A stretch of 9,784 nt of DNA from Candidatus Hermodarchaeota archaeon (GTDB lineage Archaea > Asgardarchaeota > Hermodarchaeia > Hermodarchaeales > Hermodarchaeaceae), in contig JAEOTD010000065.1 of assembly GCA_016839995.1 (NCBI GenBank), positions 1 to 9,784 of the forward strand. The letters are read 5' to 3'. Made by a program: the position numbers and the translations under genes. Of the stretch, positions 1-6,798 are shown in pieces (position 1 is the stretch's first letter; every line of letters starts with the position of its first letter). The notes below the pieces were generated by a model. It was not told the DNA's origin. It saw only the letters and a list, made by a program, of their open reading frames with translations, and searched no databases.

Positions 1-2
1 TG

Positions 3-1697
3 TCAGTACAAGGTGTGATTGGAGCCACAATCCAAGGGAATTGGTCGATTATCAATTTTGTAGATAATTTGGATGGAACCTATACGGTAACTTGTGTCAC
101 GACCGGTGCAACAGCTGGATGGTGGACAATTAGCTTCAACATTACCGTCCAAAATTACCAGACTCAATACTTCAGTGAGACATTCTATTTGGTCTGGGCA
201 ACTTCGCTTACTCCACAGGACGGCGACTACACACCCAGTGAGTATGAAAATGAAACCCTAGTACTTGACGTTGTCTTCATGGATACCAGTAATAGTGTCA
301 GCATTGATGGTGCAACGGTATGGGCAGTCTTTCAAAGTGGTACACACCCCCTTGTGATGCTTGGCAGTGGTGTCTACCGATTGACCCTAAATCTAACTGA
401 TGTAACTCCAGCAACGTACTCCTTGACCGTTTTTGCACAACTTACAAATTATGAGAATCAGACCTTGAACCTGAATTTGATTGTACTAGCGAAAGGCGAT
501 GCAGTTCTCACCGTAACTCTGCCCCTTCCAATCAATGTTGTTGAGGGGCATGAAGTTGCGGTGACGGTGATGTTGACGTTTGCGAACACCACCCCTATTG
601 CAGCAGCGGAGGTTGGTTTAGATGTGTGGATTCTTTTTGCCAATGGAACTAACCAGATGCTGTATTCCCAAATTATTACCACTGATGTTTTTGGGACCCG
701 TATTGTACTCGTTCAGCTTCCATTGTACTCTCCAGAATTCTGGTCTAATAATAATGACCCCCCACACCTGTGGTCTTCAGCAAATTATAATGGTACTCGT
801 GAAACTGCTTCAGGTTCCGCGAGCACGTCTGAGGTGATTTCACAGTCGACCGAGGTTCCTTGGTGGGTTGATCTCCTCATGTTCCTGTTACCCTTCATAG
901 TCGTGTTGATTTTCATTATCATCATTGTCTGGGCGTACTATGCAAAGCGTGTCAAACCGCGAAAACAAGCTCAACAACAAGCACTGGAACAAAGTGCAGG
1001 GAAATGGGCACAACGCATGATGGGATTAATGGATCTACGAGCCCTCTTTGTGACTTACTCAAAGACCGGATTACCTCTTTTCACTTATGATTTCGCTGGC
1101 GGAGAGATGCCCAGTACCTTGCTGTCTGGTTTTATTTCGGCAGTTAATTCCTTTTACAGTGAGCTTTCAGGTGAAGCGGATCGGGAATCTCAACTCCGTG
1201 ACATTCACTACAAGGACCTGCACCTGAGTTTACGTGAAGGGCAATATGTGGTTAGTGTCTTGATCTTAGATTCATCACCAAGTGAGGTTCTCACCCAATC
1301 TCTAGCACAGTTTACAACTGAATTTGAATCCCGATTTGGAAATGAACTGGCAGCGTTCGATGGACGAATTGATGTTTTTGATACCGGTTCACAGATTGTC
1401 GAAGCAAGCTTTCATGGTGAATTACTGTTAGCATATGAGTGTGGCCAAGTTCCCTCTCGTGGGTTCTCACGTAAAATCTATGACCTTGCTGTTAAACTTG
1501 CTAATGATGAAGGTCATTTGTACTTACCACAACTATTCGTTGCTGCCATTGAGAAATATGGAGCAACAAGAAGATATGAGATTGCCAACGCTCTTGAACA
1601 ACTTCACGAAGAAGGCTGTCTTGTTCCTGCTAATGAAAATACGTTCCCTTCTGAGGAACAGACTAAGAAGCCAGGCGATTCCTCTTTGTTTTTCTAA
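3..1697 (+). CDS. Receptor-like membrane protein, extracellular beta domains plus cytoplasmic longin/roadblock-like domain (5'-partial)
   Basis: The reading frame is open to the left edge and lacks a signal peptide, so the start is outside the window; the first in-frame start codon seen is GTG at 15. Counting residues from that GTG, about 1-285 are beta-strand-like, Ig/FN3-type segments rich in T, V and N, with eight N-x-S/T sequons (N9, N42, N79, N126, N148, N191, N210, N259), as in an exported glycosylated archaeal protein. Residues about 286-309 form one hydrophobic membrane helix followed by K/R-rich AKRVKPRK, which places the C-terminus in the cytoplasm. Residues about 337-470 read as strand-strand-helix-strand-strand-helix, starting DLRALFVTYSKTGLPLF, resembling longin/roadblock (profilin-like) domains common in Asgard archaea. 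Residues about 485-540 could be a small winged helix. The ligand is unknown. A role as a sensor speaking to small GTPases is inference. The fold calls rest on pattern only. Confidence 0.8.
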   Translation, partial: SVQGVIGATIQGNWSIINFVDNLDGTYTVTCVTTGATAGWWTISFNITVQNYQTQYFSETFYLVWATSLTPQDGDYTPSEYENETLVLDVVFMDTSNSVSIDGATVWAVFQSGTHPLVMLGSGVYRLTLNLTDVTPATYSLTVFAQLTNYENQTLNLNLIVLAKGDAVLTVTLPLPINVVEGHEVAVTVMLTFANTTPIAAAEVGLDVWILFANGTNQMLYSQIITTDVFGTRIVLVQLPLYSPEFWSNNNDPPHLWSSANYNGTRETASGSASTSEVISQSTEVPWWVDLLMFLLPFIVVLIFIIIIVWAYYAKRVKPRKQAQQQALEQSAGKWAQRMMGLMDLRALFVTYSKTGLPLFTYDFAGGEMPSTLLSGFISAVNSFYSELSGEADRESQLRDIHYKDLHLSLREGQYVVSVLILDSSPSEVLTQSLAQFTTEFESRFGNELAAFDGRIDVFDTGSQIVEASFHGELLLAYECGQVPSRGFSRKIYDLAVKLANDEGHLYLPQLFVAAIEKYGATRRYEIANALEQLHEEGCLVPANENTFPSEEQTKKPGDSSLFF

Positions 1698-1698
1698 G

Positions 1699-1725
1699 TT
1701 TCTTCCCTTCTTTTGATATGTTTTT
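1699..1725 (+). terminator. T-rich tract downstream of the membrane-protein gene
   Basis: Immediately after the stop codon the + strand has several T runs (tttcttcccttcttttg, then ttttt at 1721-1725). Archaeal RNA polymerase commonly stops at T-rich stretches without a stem-loop, so this is a reasonable terminator separating this gene from the RPA-like gene. No strong hairpin was seen. Confidence 0.4.
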
Positions 1726-1754
1726 GAGAGTCTTACGCGGTGAAGAAGTTTTTT

Positions 1755-1789
1755 GAATAATATGTAATAATGATGGTAGAAGAATGGAG
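1755..1789 (+). promoter_or_regulatory. AT-rich TATA-like box and Shine-Dalgarno for the RPA-like gene
   Basis: An AT-rich block, gaataatatgtaataatg (from 1755), lies about 40 bp before the ATG at 1801 and could serve as a TATA box. A GGAG at 1786-1789 sits 11 nt before the start and decides for ATG 1801. If the TATA call is right, the leader is only about 15 nt. The box is not a clean consensus match. Confidence 0.35.
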
Positions 1790-1800
1790 TTTGAAAAAAT

Positions 1801-2565
1801 ATGTTCGCGAAGCGTGCCACCGCCGCAAAGGTTGCGATTAAGGACATTCAGGACGGGGATTTAATCGCCAATGACCAGGGGAATGTTGTGGGTGTAGAGA
1901 CGTTTCTCGGAAAAGTTAGTCGTGTGAATATTATTGCCACTGTTGTTGATCGATACCAAGCAACCCAAGAACGTTTAGAGGAGGACGGAAAGGGCTTTGC
2001 CACTATCACGCTTGATGATGGATCCGGGGTGATTCGAGCCAAAATGTGGGGAGATTTAGCCGCTAAACTAGGGAAAATTCAGGTGGGCGATTTGGTTCTG
2101 GTGGTTGGTCGCATACGCAGTTTTCAAGAAGAAACCTACATCAATGGAGAAGTTGTCCGTCGATTAGAGGATCCGAACTGGGAGACTGTTCGTCTCATGG
2201 AACTGAAACTTTCTCGAATTGAACCGCACGCACTTGAAGGTCAAATCTATTCTCCTAGCCTAGTAATGGATGTTGATGGGCCGGCTCCCCAGCCAGGAAA
2301 GCAGAAAGAATTAGAACCGGGAGTGTGGCATTCCGCAACGGCAACTTTAGATCAACCGGATGATGAGGTGGTTCCTACTCCTGAGCTGCGGAAACTGGTT
2401 ATTGAAACCATTGTCAAATTCGATGCAGATGGTGGAGCCAAATTTGAGCAAATCCTTGAGGTAACAGGAGAGGTGTCAGAGGAAGTGGTTGAGCAGGTGC
2501 TCATCGATTTGCTTAGTGAAGGCGTCGTTTATGAACCCGAAATCCATCGGTATAAGAAATCCTAA
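1801..2565 (+). CDS. RPA32-like single-stranded DNA-binding protein (OB fold plus C-terminal winged helix)
   Basis: Residues about 38-122 form an OB fold: the segment beginning VNIIATVVDRYQ, then FATITLDDGSGVIRAKMWG (66-84) and VGDLVLVVGRIRSFQEETYI (95-114), the pattern of RPA-type nucleic-acid-binding OB folds. A Pro/Gly-rich linker (about 145-190) leads to residues about 192-254, which look like a winged helix (LRKLVIETIVKF, then VVEQVLIDLLSEGVVYEPE). OB fold plus linker plus winged helix is the architecture of eukaryotic RPA32 and of archaeal medium-subunit RPA proteins, so a role in binding ssDNA in replication and repair is likely. No zinc finger is present. The gene stands alone between a T-rich tract and a hairpin, so it is probably its own transcript. 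The partner subunit is not in this window. An OB-fold protein of other nucleic-acid function cannot be excluded. Confidence 0.8.
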   Translation: MFAKRATAAKVAIKDIQDGDLIANDQGNVVGVETFLGKVSRVNIIATVVDRYQATQERLEEDGKGFATITLDDGSGVIRAKMWGDLAAKLGKIQVGDLVLVVGRIRSFQEETYINGEVVRRLEDPNWETVRLMELKLSRIEPHALEGQIYSPSLVMDVDGPAPQPGKQKELEPGVWHSATATLDQPDDEVVPTPELRKLVIETIVKFDADGGAKFEQILEVTGEVSEEVVEQVLIDLLSEGVVYEPEIHRYKKS

Positions 2566-2583
2566 AAGGAACCAAATCCTTTT
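2564..2583 (+). terminator. Small hairpin overlapping the RPA-like stop codon
   Basis: AAAAGGA at 2564-2570 pairs with TCCTTTT at 2577-2583 across a 6-nt loop, ending in four T. It overlaps the TAA stop of the RPA-like gene. A 7-bp, A/T-heavy stem is weak, but its place and T run suit a 3' end. Confidence 0.35.
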
Positions 2584-2654
2584 GAGCTTACCTTACCTCA
2601 GCCAGATATCCTGTTGACAGGTCTTTGCTCTGCGGATTCAAAGGCTTGAATAGT

Positions 2655-2680
2655 TCTCTGCTCAAAACAGAGATTTTATC
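2655..2680 (+). promoter_or_regulatory. Inverted repeat and TATA-like box upstream of aIF2-beta
   Basis: TCTCTG (2655-2660) and CAGAGA (2668-2673) form a 6-bp inverted repeat with a 7-nt spacer, directly followed by TTTTATC (2674-2680). The latter could be a TATA box about 50 bp before the preferred GTG start at 2727, giving a short leader. The repeat plus T run could instead be part of a terminator. Both readings are tentative. Confidence 0.3.
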
Positions 2681-2726
2681 AAGCCGCAAAACTATCAATT
2701 GGATGTGTATTGTGAGGCGAACCCAC

Positions 2727-3332
2727 GTGCCACCAAAAGAAACCAAAAAAACAGCTAAAACCGGAAAACCCAAGTCCACGGCTAAAACAGCGACTTCAAA
2801 AAAGGCTAGTTCTAAGACCCGTTCAAAGACCCCTAGTAAAGCGAAGACGCCCAGCAAGCCGAAGGCGAAAAAGCCCGCAAAGCCTAAAGTCGCTAAAAAG
2901 ACGAAAGCAGCGTCAAAGTCTCCTAAAGCCGATGACTATGAGGCTTTATTACAGCGTGCCCGTGCTGAGATTCCCCCTGAGGTTTTTGACCAACCCCGGT
3001 TTAAGATTCCACATGTGGATTCCTTTATTCAGGGTTCACGAACGGTGGTTCGGAACTTCAAAGATCTCACCGATACCTTACGCCGAGACCCAAAACACCT
3101 CCTACGGTATCTCGCCCATGAACTCGCGACTGCAGGTGAAATTCGGACCCCACAGGCCATTTTCAATGGGCGATTCTCCTCCAATGTGTTGGATGAGTTG
3201 ATGGGAAAATACACCGAAGAGTTCGTTGTGTGCCCGATTTGCCAGCGTCCCGATACTGAGATGCGCCGCGAAGATCGCCTCTTAATACTCGTGTGTAGTG
3301 CTTGTGGTGGGCGTACGCCCTTGAAGGGTTAA
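2727..3332 (+). CDS. Translation initiation factor aIF2 subunit beta with lysine-rich N-terminal tail
   Basis: This is the beta subunit of the aIF2 heterotrimer that delivers initiator Met-tRNA to the small ribosomal subunit. From GTG 2727 it has 201 residues. Residues about 70-165 are the core alpha-beta domain with the family signature SRTVVRNFKDLTDTLRRDPKHL (104-125; only parts quoted elsewhere), GEIRTP and NGRFSSNVLDELM. Residues 169-193 are the zinc ribbon, C169-x2-C172 and C190-x2-C193, with the usual PDTEMRRED between them. Residues 1-67 are unusual: about 24 lysines with Ala, Pro, Ser and Thr, low complexity, absent from most archaeal aIF2-beta (about 140 residues) but recalling the lysine boxes of eukaryotic eIF2-beta. 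GTG 2727 is preferred because GAGG at 2714-2717 lies 9 nt upstream; ATG 2703 and ATG 2625 are in-frame alternatives with poorer context. DUF424 and NMD3 follow closely, suggesting one transcript. Confidence 0.93.
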   Translation: MPPKETKKTAKTGKPKSTAKTATSKKASSKTRSKTPSKAKTPSKPKAKKPAKPKVAKKTKAASKSPKADDYEALLQRARAEIPPEVFDQPRFKIPHVDSFIQGSRTVVRNFKDLTDTLRRDPKHLLRYLAHELATAGEIRTPQAIFNGRFSSNVLDELMGKYTEEFVVCPICQRPDTEMRREDRLLILVCSACGGRTPLKG

Positions 3333-3357
3333 TGAAGGCTAATGTTAGGGGATTGGT

Positions 3358-3657
3358 ATGCAAGTCTATCTAAATCAGATGCGCCGTGAAGGCGAATATA
3401 TCGTCGCAATCTGTGACCAGAATATCCTTGGGCAATCCTTTGAAGAGGGAGACCGGTGTATCCACGTCAGCGAGCGATTCTACAAAGGTCGGCTGGTTTC
3501 GGTGGAAGAGGGACTGGTCGCTATGGGAAAGGCGACCATCGCGAATATCGTTGGTGAATGTATTGTGAATGAAGCCTTGAAAGCCCAGATGATTCACGAA
3601 CGGGGTATTATTCGCATCCAAAATGTCCCACATGCACAAGTAGTTGTAACGAAATGA
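3358..3657 (+). CDS. DUF424 family protein
   Basis: A 99-residue protein matching the small archaeal DUF424 family: EYIVAICDQNILGQSFEEG near the N-terminus, then VSERFYKG, IANIVGECIVNEAL in the middle, and IIRIQNVPHAQVVVTK at the end. The GE-containing and final PHAQ segments are the family's most recognisable parts. No enzyme activity is known to me for this family, and no catalytic motif is evident. It has neither signal peptide nor membrane segment. It sits 25 nt after aIF2-beta and 6 nt before NMD3; DUF424 genes are often found beside translation genes in archaea, so a role in translation or ribosome assembly is an inference from neighbourhood. The purine stretch AGGGGAT at 3347-3353 precedes the ATG. 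Confidence 0.85.
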   Translation: MQVYLNQMRREGEYIVAICDQNILGQSFEEGDRCIHVSERFYKGRLVSVEEGLVAMGKATIANIVGECIVNEALKAQMIHERGIIRIQNVPHAQVVVTK

Positions 3658-3659
3658 GG
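3656..3659 (+). promoter_or_regulatory. Shine-Dalgarno for NMD3 overlapping the DUF424 stop
   Basis: GAGG overlaps the TGA stop of DUF424 and lies 4 nt before the NMD3 ATG at 3664. The terminating ribosome would sit on the next start, so the two genes are probably translationally coupled. Confidence 0.55.
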
Positions 3660-3663
3660 AACC

Positions 3664-4758
3664 ATGACGCGTCAATGTCCAAAGTGCGGAAAACCAGCCT
3701 CCAAATCTAAGCCCTTTATTGACGGTTTTTGCACTCATTGTTATTTTGAACGGCACCCATTAATTGTACTCCGTCGTGATCCAGAGGCAAAAATCTGTCC
3801 GCGATGCCAAGCCTATTACGCTGGTGGTCGATGGGTTCACCAGATAACACAAGCTGATAAGGACCACCTCTTTGACATGGTTTGCTCTCTCTTAGATTCG
3901 GTTTTTACTCCGAGCCAACCAGCATCTTTTGAAGTGCAATTACAAGAACTCCCTGAGGGTCCACAAGCAAAGGCGAAAAAACTACTTGTAGACGTAATTG
4001 CTCAGGCTGAAGATCACTCATACAAAGAGCAGAAAGTTGTGACCATTCCGATTATTCCAACACTTTGTAATCAATGCAGACAGTCCGCGGGAGGATATTT
4101 TGAAGCCGTTGTGCAAATCCGAACTTCAGCGGGTAAATTAACTGAGTCCCAAACAGATCAGATTGCAGAGTTTATTAGCAATCGTCTGATTGCGTCGGAT
4201 TTACCTTTAACGTCCGTTAAAATGGCTGAAACCCGAGGTGGATTTGATATCAAATGCATCACCGGACGCCTTGGTCGTACACTAGCTAAGAATTTAGCTG
4301 AAACTTTTGGGCTAACTCAGAAAGTCTCAAGCAAGGTTGTGGGACGAAGCCGTGAAGGGAAGAACCTACGTCGTGACACCTATTCTCTCCGGTTCCCTTT
4401 AATCCAGGTTGGAGATGTCATCATTTTCAAAGATAGCCCCTTCAGAATCACTGGGCTCCGTAATGGTCGATATATTCTCACCAATCTCGTAGCTGAGCAA
4501 CGAGAAACATTAAGTCCAAAGGATCTCAGCGAATTGGAGGCAGACTTTTTGAATGACGAGATTCAAACCTTTCAGGTCATCTCGGTTGAAGGGGATATCG
4601 TCCAATTGATGAACCAAGAGGATTATTCGGTGTATGATTTCCCTCGACCTGAAAGAGAATTGCCCATCGGGTCAATGGTCTCGGCGATTGAGTGGAATAA
4701 GCGGTTAGTTCTTTTACCAAAGGAGGAAGAGCCGGTTACTGAAGACGGCACCGAGTGA
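3664..4758 (+). CDS. nmd3: NMD3 family large-subunit ribosome maturation protein
   Basis: A 364-residue archaeal NMD3. The N-terminal zinc region has four CxxC pairs: C5/C8, C23/C26, C45/C48 and C135/C138, enough for two treble-clef or ribbon-type zinc sites. The first part reads CPKCGKPA, then FCTHCYFERHPL, then CPRCQAYY-GGRWV, all diagnostic of NMD3. The middle (about 145-235) is an alpha-beta module with GGFDIKCITGRLGRTLAK, and about 246-352 is a small beta-barrel module (VGDVIIFKDSPFRITGL), similar to the ribosome-binding C-terminal part of the family. The eukaryotic nuclear shuttling tail is absent, as expected. In eukaryotes NMD3 is the export adaptor of the 60S subunit; in archaea it presumably has only the assembly or subunit-joining control role. 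It is the third gene of the aIF2-beta/DUF424/NMD3 group. Confidence 0.93.
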   Translation: MTRQCPKCGKPASKSKPFIDGFCTHCYFERHPLIVLRRDPEAKICPRCQAYYAGGRWVHQITQADKDHLFDMVCSLLDSVFTPSQPASFEVQLQELPEGPQAKAKKLLVDVIAQAEDHSYKEQKVVTIPIIPTLCNQCRQSAGGYFEAVVQIRTSAGKLTESQTDQIAEFISNRLIASDLPLTSVKMAETRGGFDIKCITGRLGRTLAKNLAETFGLTQKVSSKVVGRSREGKNLRRDTYSLRFPLIQVGDVIIFKDSPFRITGLRNGRYILTNLVAEQRETLSPKDLSELEADFLNDEIQTFQVISVEGDIVQLMNQEDYSVYDFPRPERELPIGSMVSAIEWNKRLVLLPKEEEPVTEDGTE

Positions 4759-4763
4759 GCAAT

Positions 4764-4806
4764 CTTAAATACTGGACTTCCTGTTGTAGCTCATCTAGTT
4801 TAGGAG
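4764..4806 (+). promoter_or_regulatory. TATA-like box and Shine-Dalgarno for aIF1A
   Basis: CTTAAATA at 4764-4771 matches the archaeal TATA-box pattern well and lies about 50 bp before the aIF1A ATG, just after the NMD3 stop. A start of transcription near 4793 would be expected. GGAG at 4803-4806 is 7 nt before the ATG. This suggests aIF1A and Nep1 have their own promoter even if read-through from NMD3 occurs. Confidence 0.45.
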
Positions 4807-4813
4807 TATTATC

Positions 4814-5170
4814 ATGTCCAAGCCAAAACCCAAACGCAAAGGCAAAGGTAAAGGAAGACGGAGCTTCAAGGGTCAGTCCCGCCAAGATGGGGAAGTCATT
4901 CGTGTTCGAATTCCCCGGGAAGGCGAAGTCCTCGGTATCGCAGTTCAACTCCTAGGTTACGACCGACTTCGGGTCAAATGTGCAGACGGTAAAGCCCGGC
5001 TCTGCCGCATTCGTGGAACCTTGAAGAAACGCGTTTGGATTCGTGAAGGCGACGTAGTCCTCGTTGCACCTTGGGACTTTCAGACTGATGAACGAGGCGA
5101 TATTATCTGGCGATATTCTCAAGGGGAAGCCGGCTGGCTGGAACGTCGTGGCTATCTGAAAATTGAGTAA
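4814..5170 (+). CDS. eif1A: Translation initiation factor aIF1A
   Basis: A 118-residue aIF1A/eIF1A, the archaeal counterpart of bacterial IF1 that binds the A site of the small subunit during initiation. The N-terminus is a very basic tail (KPKPKRKGKGKGRRS, residues 3-17). The OB fold runs about 33-95: REGEVLGIAVQLLGYDRLRVKC, ADGKARLCRIRGTLKKRVWI and REGDVVLVAPWDFQ contain the strands and the RIRG/KK-RVWI segment typical of the family. The C-terminal helix region is DIIWRYSQGEAGWLERRGYL. Length and order are those of a complete family member. The ATG is set by GGAG 7 nt upstream. Nep1 follows directly on the same strand, and the alternative TTG start of Nep1 would overlap this stop codon. Confidence 0.95.
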   Translation: MSKPKPKRKGKGKGRRSFKGQSRQDGEVIRVRIPREGEVLGIAVQLLGYDRLRVKCADGKARLCRIRGTLKKRVWIREGDVVLVAPWDFQTDERGDIIWRYSQGEAGWLERRGYLKIE

Positions 5171-5219
5171 ACCAGTTCAGCTAGGCGTGTTTTTACCTTC
5201 CAGTGCGAGTATATTGACC

Positions 5220-5930
5220 ATGATAGTTCTTGGGCTTATTGAAACCGCCTTAGAATTAGTCCCTACCGAGTTATACACCCATCCCGCTGTTGTTAACACA
5301 GCCAAGCATCGGGGAAAAACTCCGCATGAGATACTGCTTGACGAAAGCCTCCATTTGAAAGCCATTCAGACCCTTCCAGATGCTGAGAAGCGAGGACGAC
5401 CAGATATCGCTCATCGGAGCCTCCTGATTGCCCTAGATAGCGTCTTGGCACGAGCAGGTCATTTGGACACGTTTGTTCATACCTACACTGGCGAAATTAT
5501 TGAGATACACCGAGGAACAAGATTACCTCGTCGAACACCGCGGTTCGTTGGCCTCATGGAACAATTGTTACTAAACAAACGCGTACCGCCATCTGGTGAC
5601 CCGTTACTACGGGTAATCCCAGAAACCTTGGAAACGCATCTTCGAAAGATAAAGCCCAGTCAGATCATCCTACTTTCCGAGCAAGGAACACCGATGGCAC
5701 CAACCCAATTGGCGAAATCACTTCTAAATGAAGCTAACCCCGTTGTTCTAGTAGGGGGATTTGCTCATGGTTCACCCAAATCAGATCTTGCGAATTTGGT
5801 AGACCAACGAGTGAGTTTTGACCCGGAGACATTATCTGTTTCAACCATTGTTGGGATGCTAATTCACGGTGTGGAACAACTCATGGATCTGAGTACCCGT
5901 CGATTCCAAGAATCGAAAGATGTGGGATAA
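5220..5930 (+). CDS. nep1: 16S rRNA pseudouridine N1-methyltransferase Nep1 (Emg1), SPOUT family
   Basis: Nep1 methylates N1 of a pseudouridine in the decoding region of small-subunit rRNA with S-adenosylmethionine and is needed for small-subunit assembly. From ATG 5220 the protein has 236 residues. Family landmarks are ETALELVP at 8-15, RGRPDIAHRSLLIALDS at 58-74, TRLPRRTPRFVGLMEQLL at 100-117, and the SAM-binding glycine loop VVLVGGFAHG at 175-184, part of the trefoil knot of SPOUT enzymes. The knot loop reads FAHG, the form found in eukaryotic Emg1. The start is uncertain: the frame is open upstream to TTG at 5163, overlapping the aIF1A stop by 8 nt and adding 19 residues. ATG 5220 is chosen because family members begin just before this first strand. 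It lies 49 nt after aIF1A. No strong Shine-Dalgarno is visible for either start. Confidence 0.92.
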   Translation: MIVLGLIETALELVPTELYTHPAVVNTAKHRGKTPHEILLDESLHLKAIQTLPDAEKRGRPDIAHRSLLIALDSVLARAGHLDTFVHTYTGEIIEIHRGTRLPRRTPRFVGLMEQLLLNKRVPPSGDPLLRVIPETLETHLRKIKPSQIILLSEQGTPMAPTQLAKSLLNEANPVVLVGGFAHGSPKSDLANLVDQRVSFDPETLSVSTIVGMLIHGVEQLMDLSTRRFQESKDVG

Positions 5931-5939
5931 CTTGGAGAT

Positions 5940-6021
5940 AACAAACTTTATGTGTCGCGGATTGGCGCTACCATCCGAACACAGTGGGAATACCCTACAA
6001 ATCCCTGGAACCGGGAGGTGA
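5940..6021 (+). promoter_or_regulatory. TATA-like box and very strong Shine-Dalgarno for RIO1
   Basis: ACAAACTTTATGT (from 5941) resembles an archaeal BRE plus TATA box and would place transcription start near 5975. GGAGGTGA at 6014-6021 is a near-complete match to the archaeal anti-Shine-Dalgarno sequence, 6 nt before the GTG at 6028. The latter is convincing and fixes the start of RIO1; the promoter is only plausible. Confidence 0.5.
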
Positions 6022-6027
6022 AAAATC

Positions 6028-6798
6028 GTGTCGAAAAAGATTGATCGATTAGAAGAACGCCTGGACAAGGCTCGTATGCGTATCAAGCGCTCAGAAGACC
6101 GACAGGTCATCGAATCCGTCTTCGATACGAAAACCCTCCTGATACTCTATCACATGTTCAACAAGGGGATTTTGAACGAAATCAATGGCGTAATTTCCAC
6201 AGGTAAAGAAGCCAACGTCTATTGGGGAATCCAACCCGACGGAGTAGATGTTGCCATCAAAATCTATCGAATTTCCACCTTTAACTTTAAACGCATCACC
6301 TTATACCTCGAAGGAGATCCCCGTTTCTCCCGGATTCCACGTGCTCGAAGTGGTCTAATTACTGCCTGGGCTTCCAAGGAATTCAAGAACCTGCTCCGCG
6401 CTGAAGCCGCAGGGGTGCGTGTCCCTCACCCCATCCACGTCCAACGGAACATCCTGGTCATGGAGTTCATCGGCGAAAAAGGCTATCCTGCCCCGACCAT
6501 GCACCAGCAGGATCCTGAAAAACCTGAGAAAGCCAGGAAAGCCATCCTAAAAGCCGTCTCAACCCTCTATCACGAAGCCCACCTCGTACATGCGGATCTA
6601 AGTGAATACAATATCATGCTTTGGAAAGAACCGGTCATCATCGACATTTCTCAAGCTGTCGTATTAGACCACCCACACAGTGAGATGTTCTTTGAACGCG
6701 ATGTTCGCAACATCGTAGCATTTTTTGATGACTTTGAGATTCCGAAACTCGATTTAGCTGAAACCATTGCCGCCATTCGCCAAGGTGAGTACAAATGA
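6028..6798 (+). CDS. rio1: RIO1-type serine protein kinase/ATPase
   Basis: A 256-residue RIO1 family member; RIO1 acts as an ATPase-like kinase in late maturation and release of factors from the small subunit. After a basic helical N-terminus (1-35) comes a winged-helix-like part, then the kinase: glycine-poor nucleotide loop STGKEANVY (57-65), catalytic lysine K78 in VAIKIYR, RIO1-specific hinge region with LVMEFIG (143-149), catalytic loop HADLSEYNI (188-196) with D190 and N195, and metal-binding D206 in IIDISQAV. STGKEANVY and LVHADLSEYNI separate RIO1 from RIO2. No activation loop or substrate lobe is present, as is normal for RIO kinases. The start is GTG, set by a strong Shine-Dalgarno 6 nt upstream. 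Pno1 overlaps its last 4 nt (ATGA), so the two are co-translated, a linkage widely kept in archaea. Confidence 0.96.
   Translation: MSKKIDRLEERLDKARMRIKRSEDRQVIESVFDTKTLLILYHMFNKGILNEINGVISTGKEANVYWGIQPDGVDVAIKIYRISTFNFKRITLYLEGDPRFSRIPRARSGLITAWASKEFKNLLRAEAAGVRVPHPIHVQRNILVMEFIGEKGYPAPTMHQQDPEKPEKARKAILKAVSTLYHEAHLVHADLSEYNIMLWKEPVIIDISQAVVLDHPHSEMFFERDVRNIVAFFDDFEIPKLDLAETIAAIRQGEYK
6784..6788 (+). promoter_or_regulatory. Shine-Dalgarno for Pno1 inside the RIO1 coding end
   Basis: GGTGA at 6784-6788, within the last codons of RIO1, lies 6 nt before the ATG of Pno1 at 6795 and supports coupled translation through the ATGA stop/start overlap. Confidence 0.6.

Noticed and set aside
2625..2726. 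Upstream ATG codons at 2625 and 2703 as the aIF2-beta start.
   Set aside because: The extra residues do not resemble the family or the lysine tail, and the best ribosome site (GAGG 2714-2717) points to GTG 2727. ATG 2703 is not excluded.
2588..2857. 89-codon minus-strand frame rich in V, L and F opposite the aIF2-beta tail.
   Set aside because: The apparent hydrophobic protein is just the complement of lysine codons in the low-complexity tail.
3370..3756. 128-codon open frame on the minus strand opposite DUF424 and NMD3.
   Set aside because: It lies entirely over two well-supported genes on the other strand and its translation shows no recognisable domain; it is a reverse shadow.
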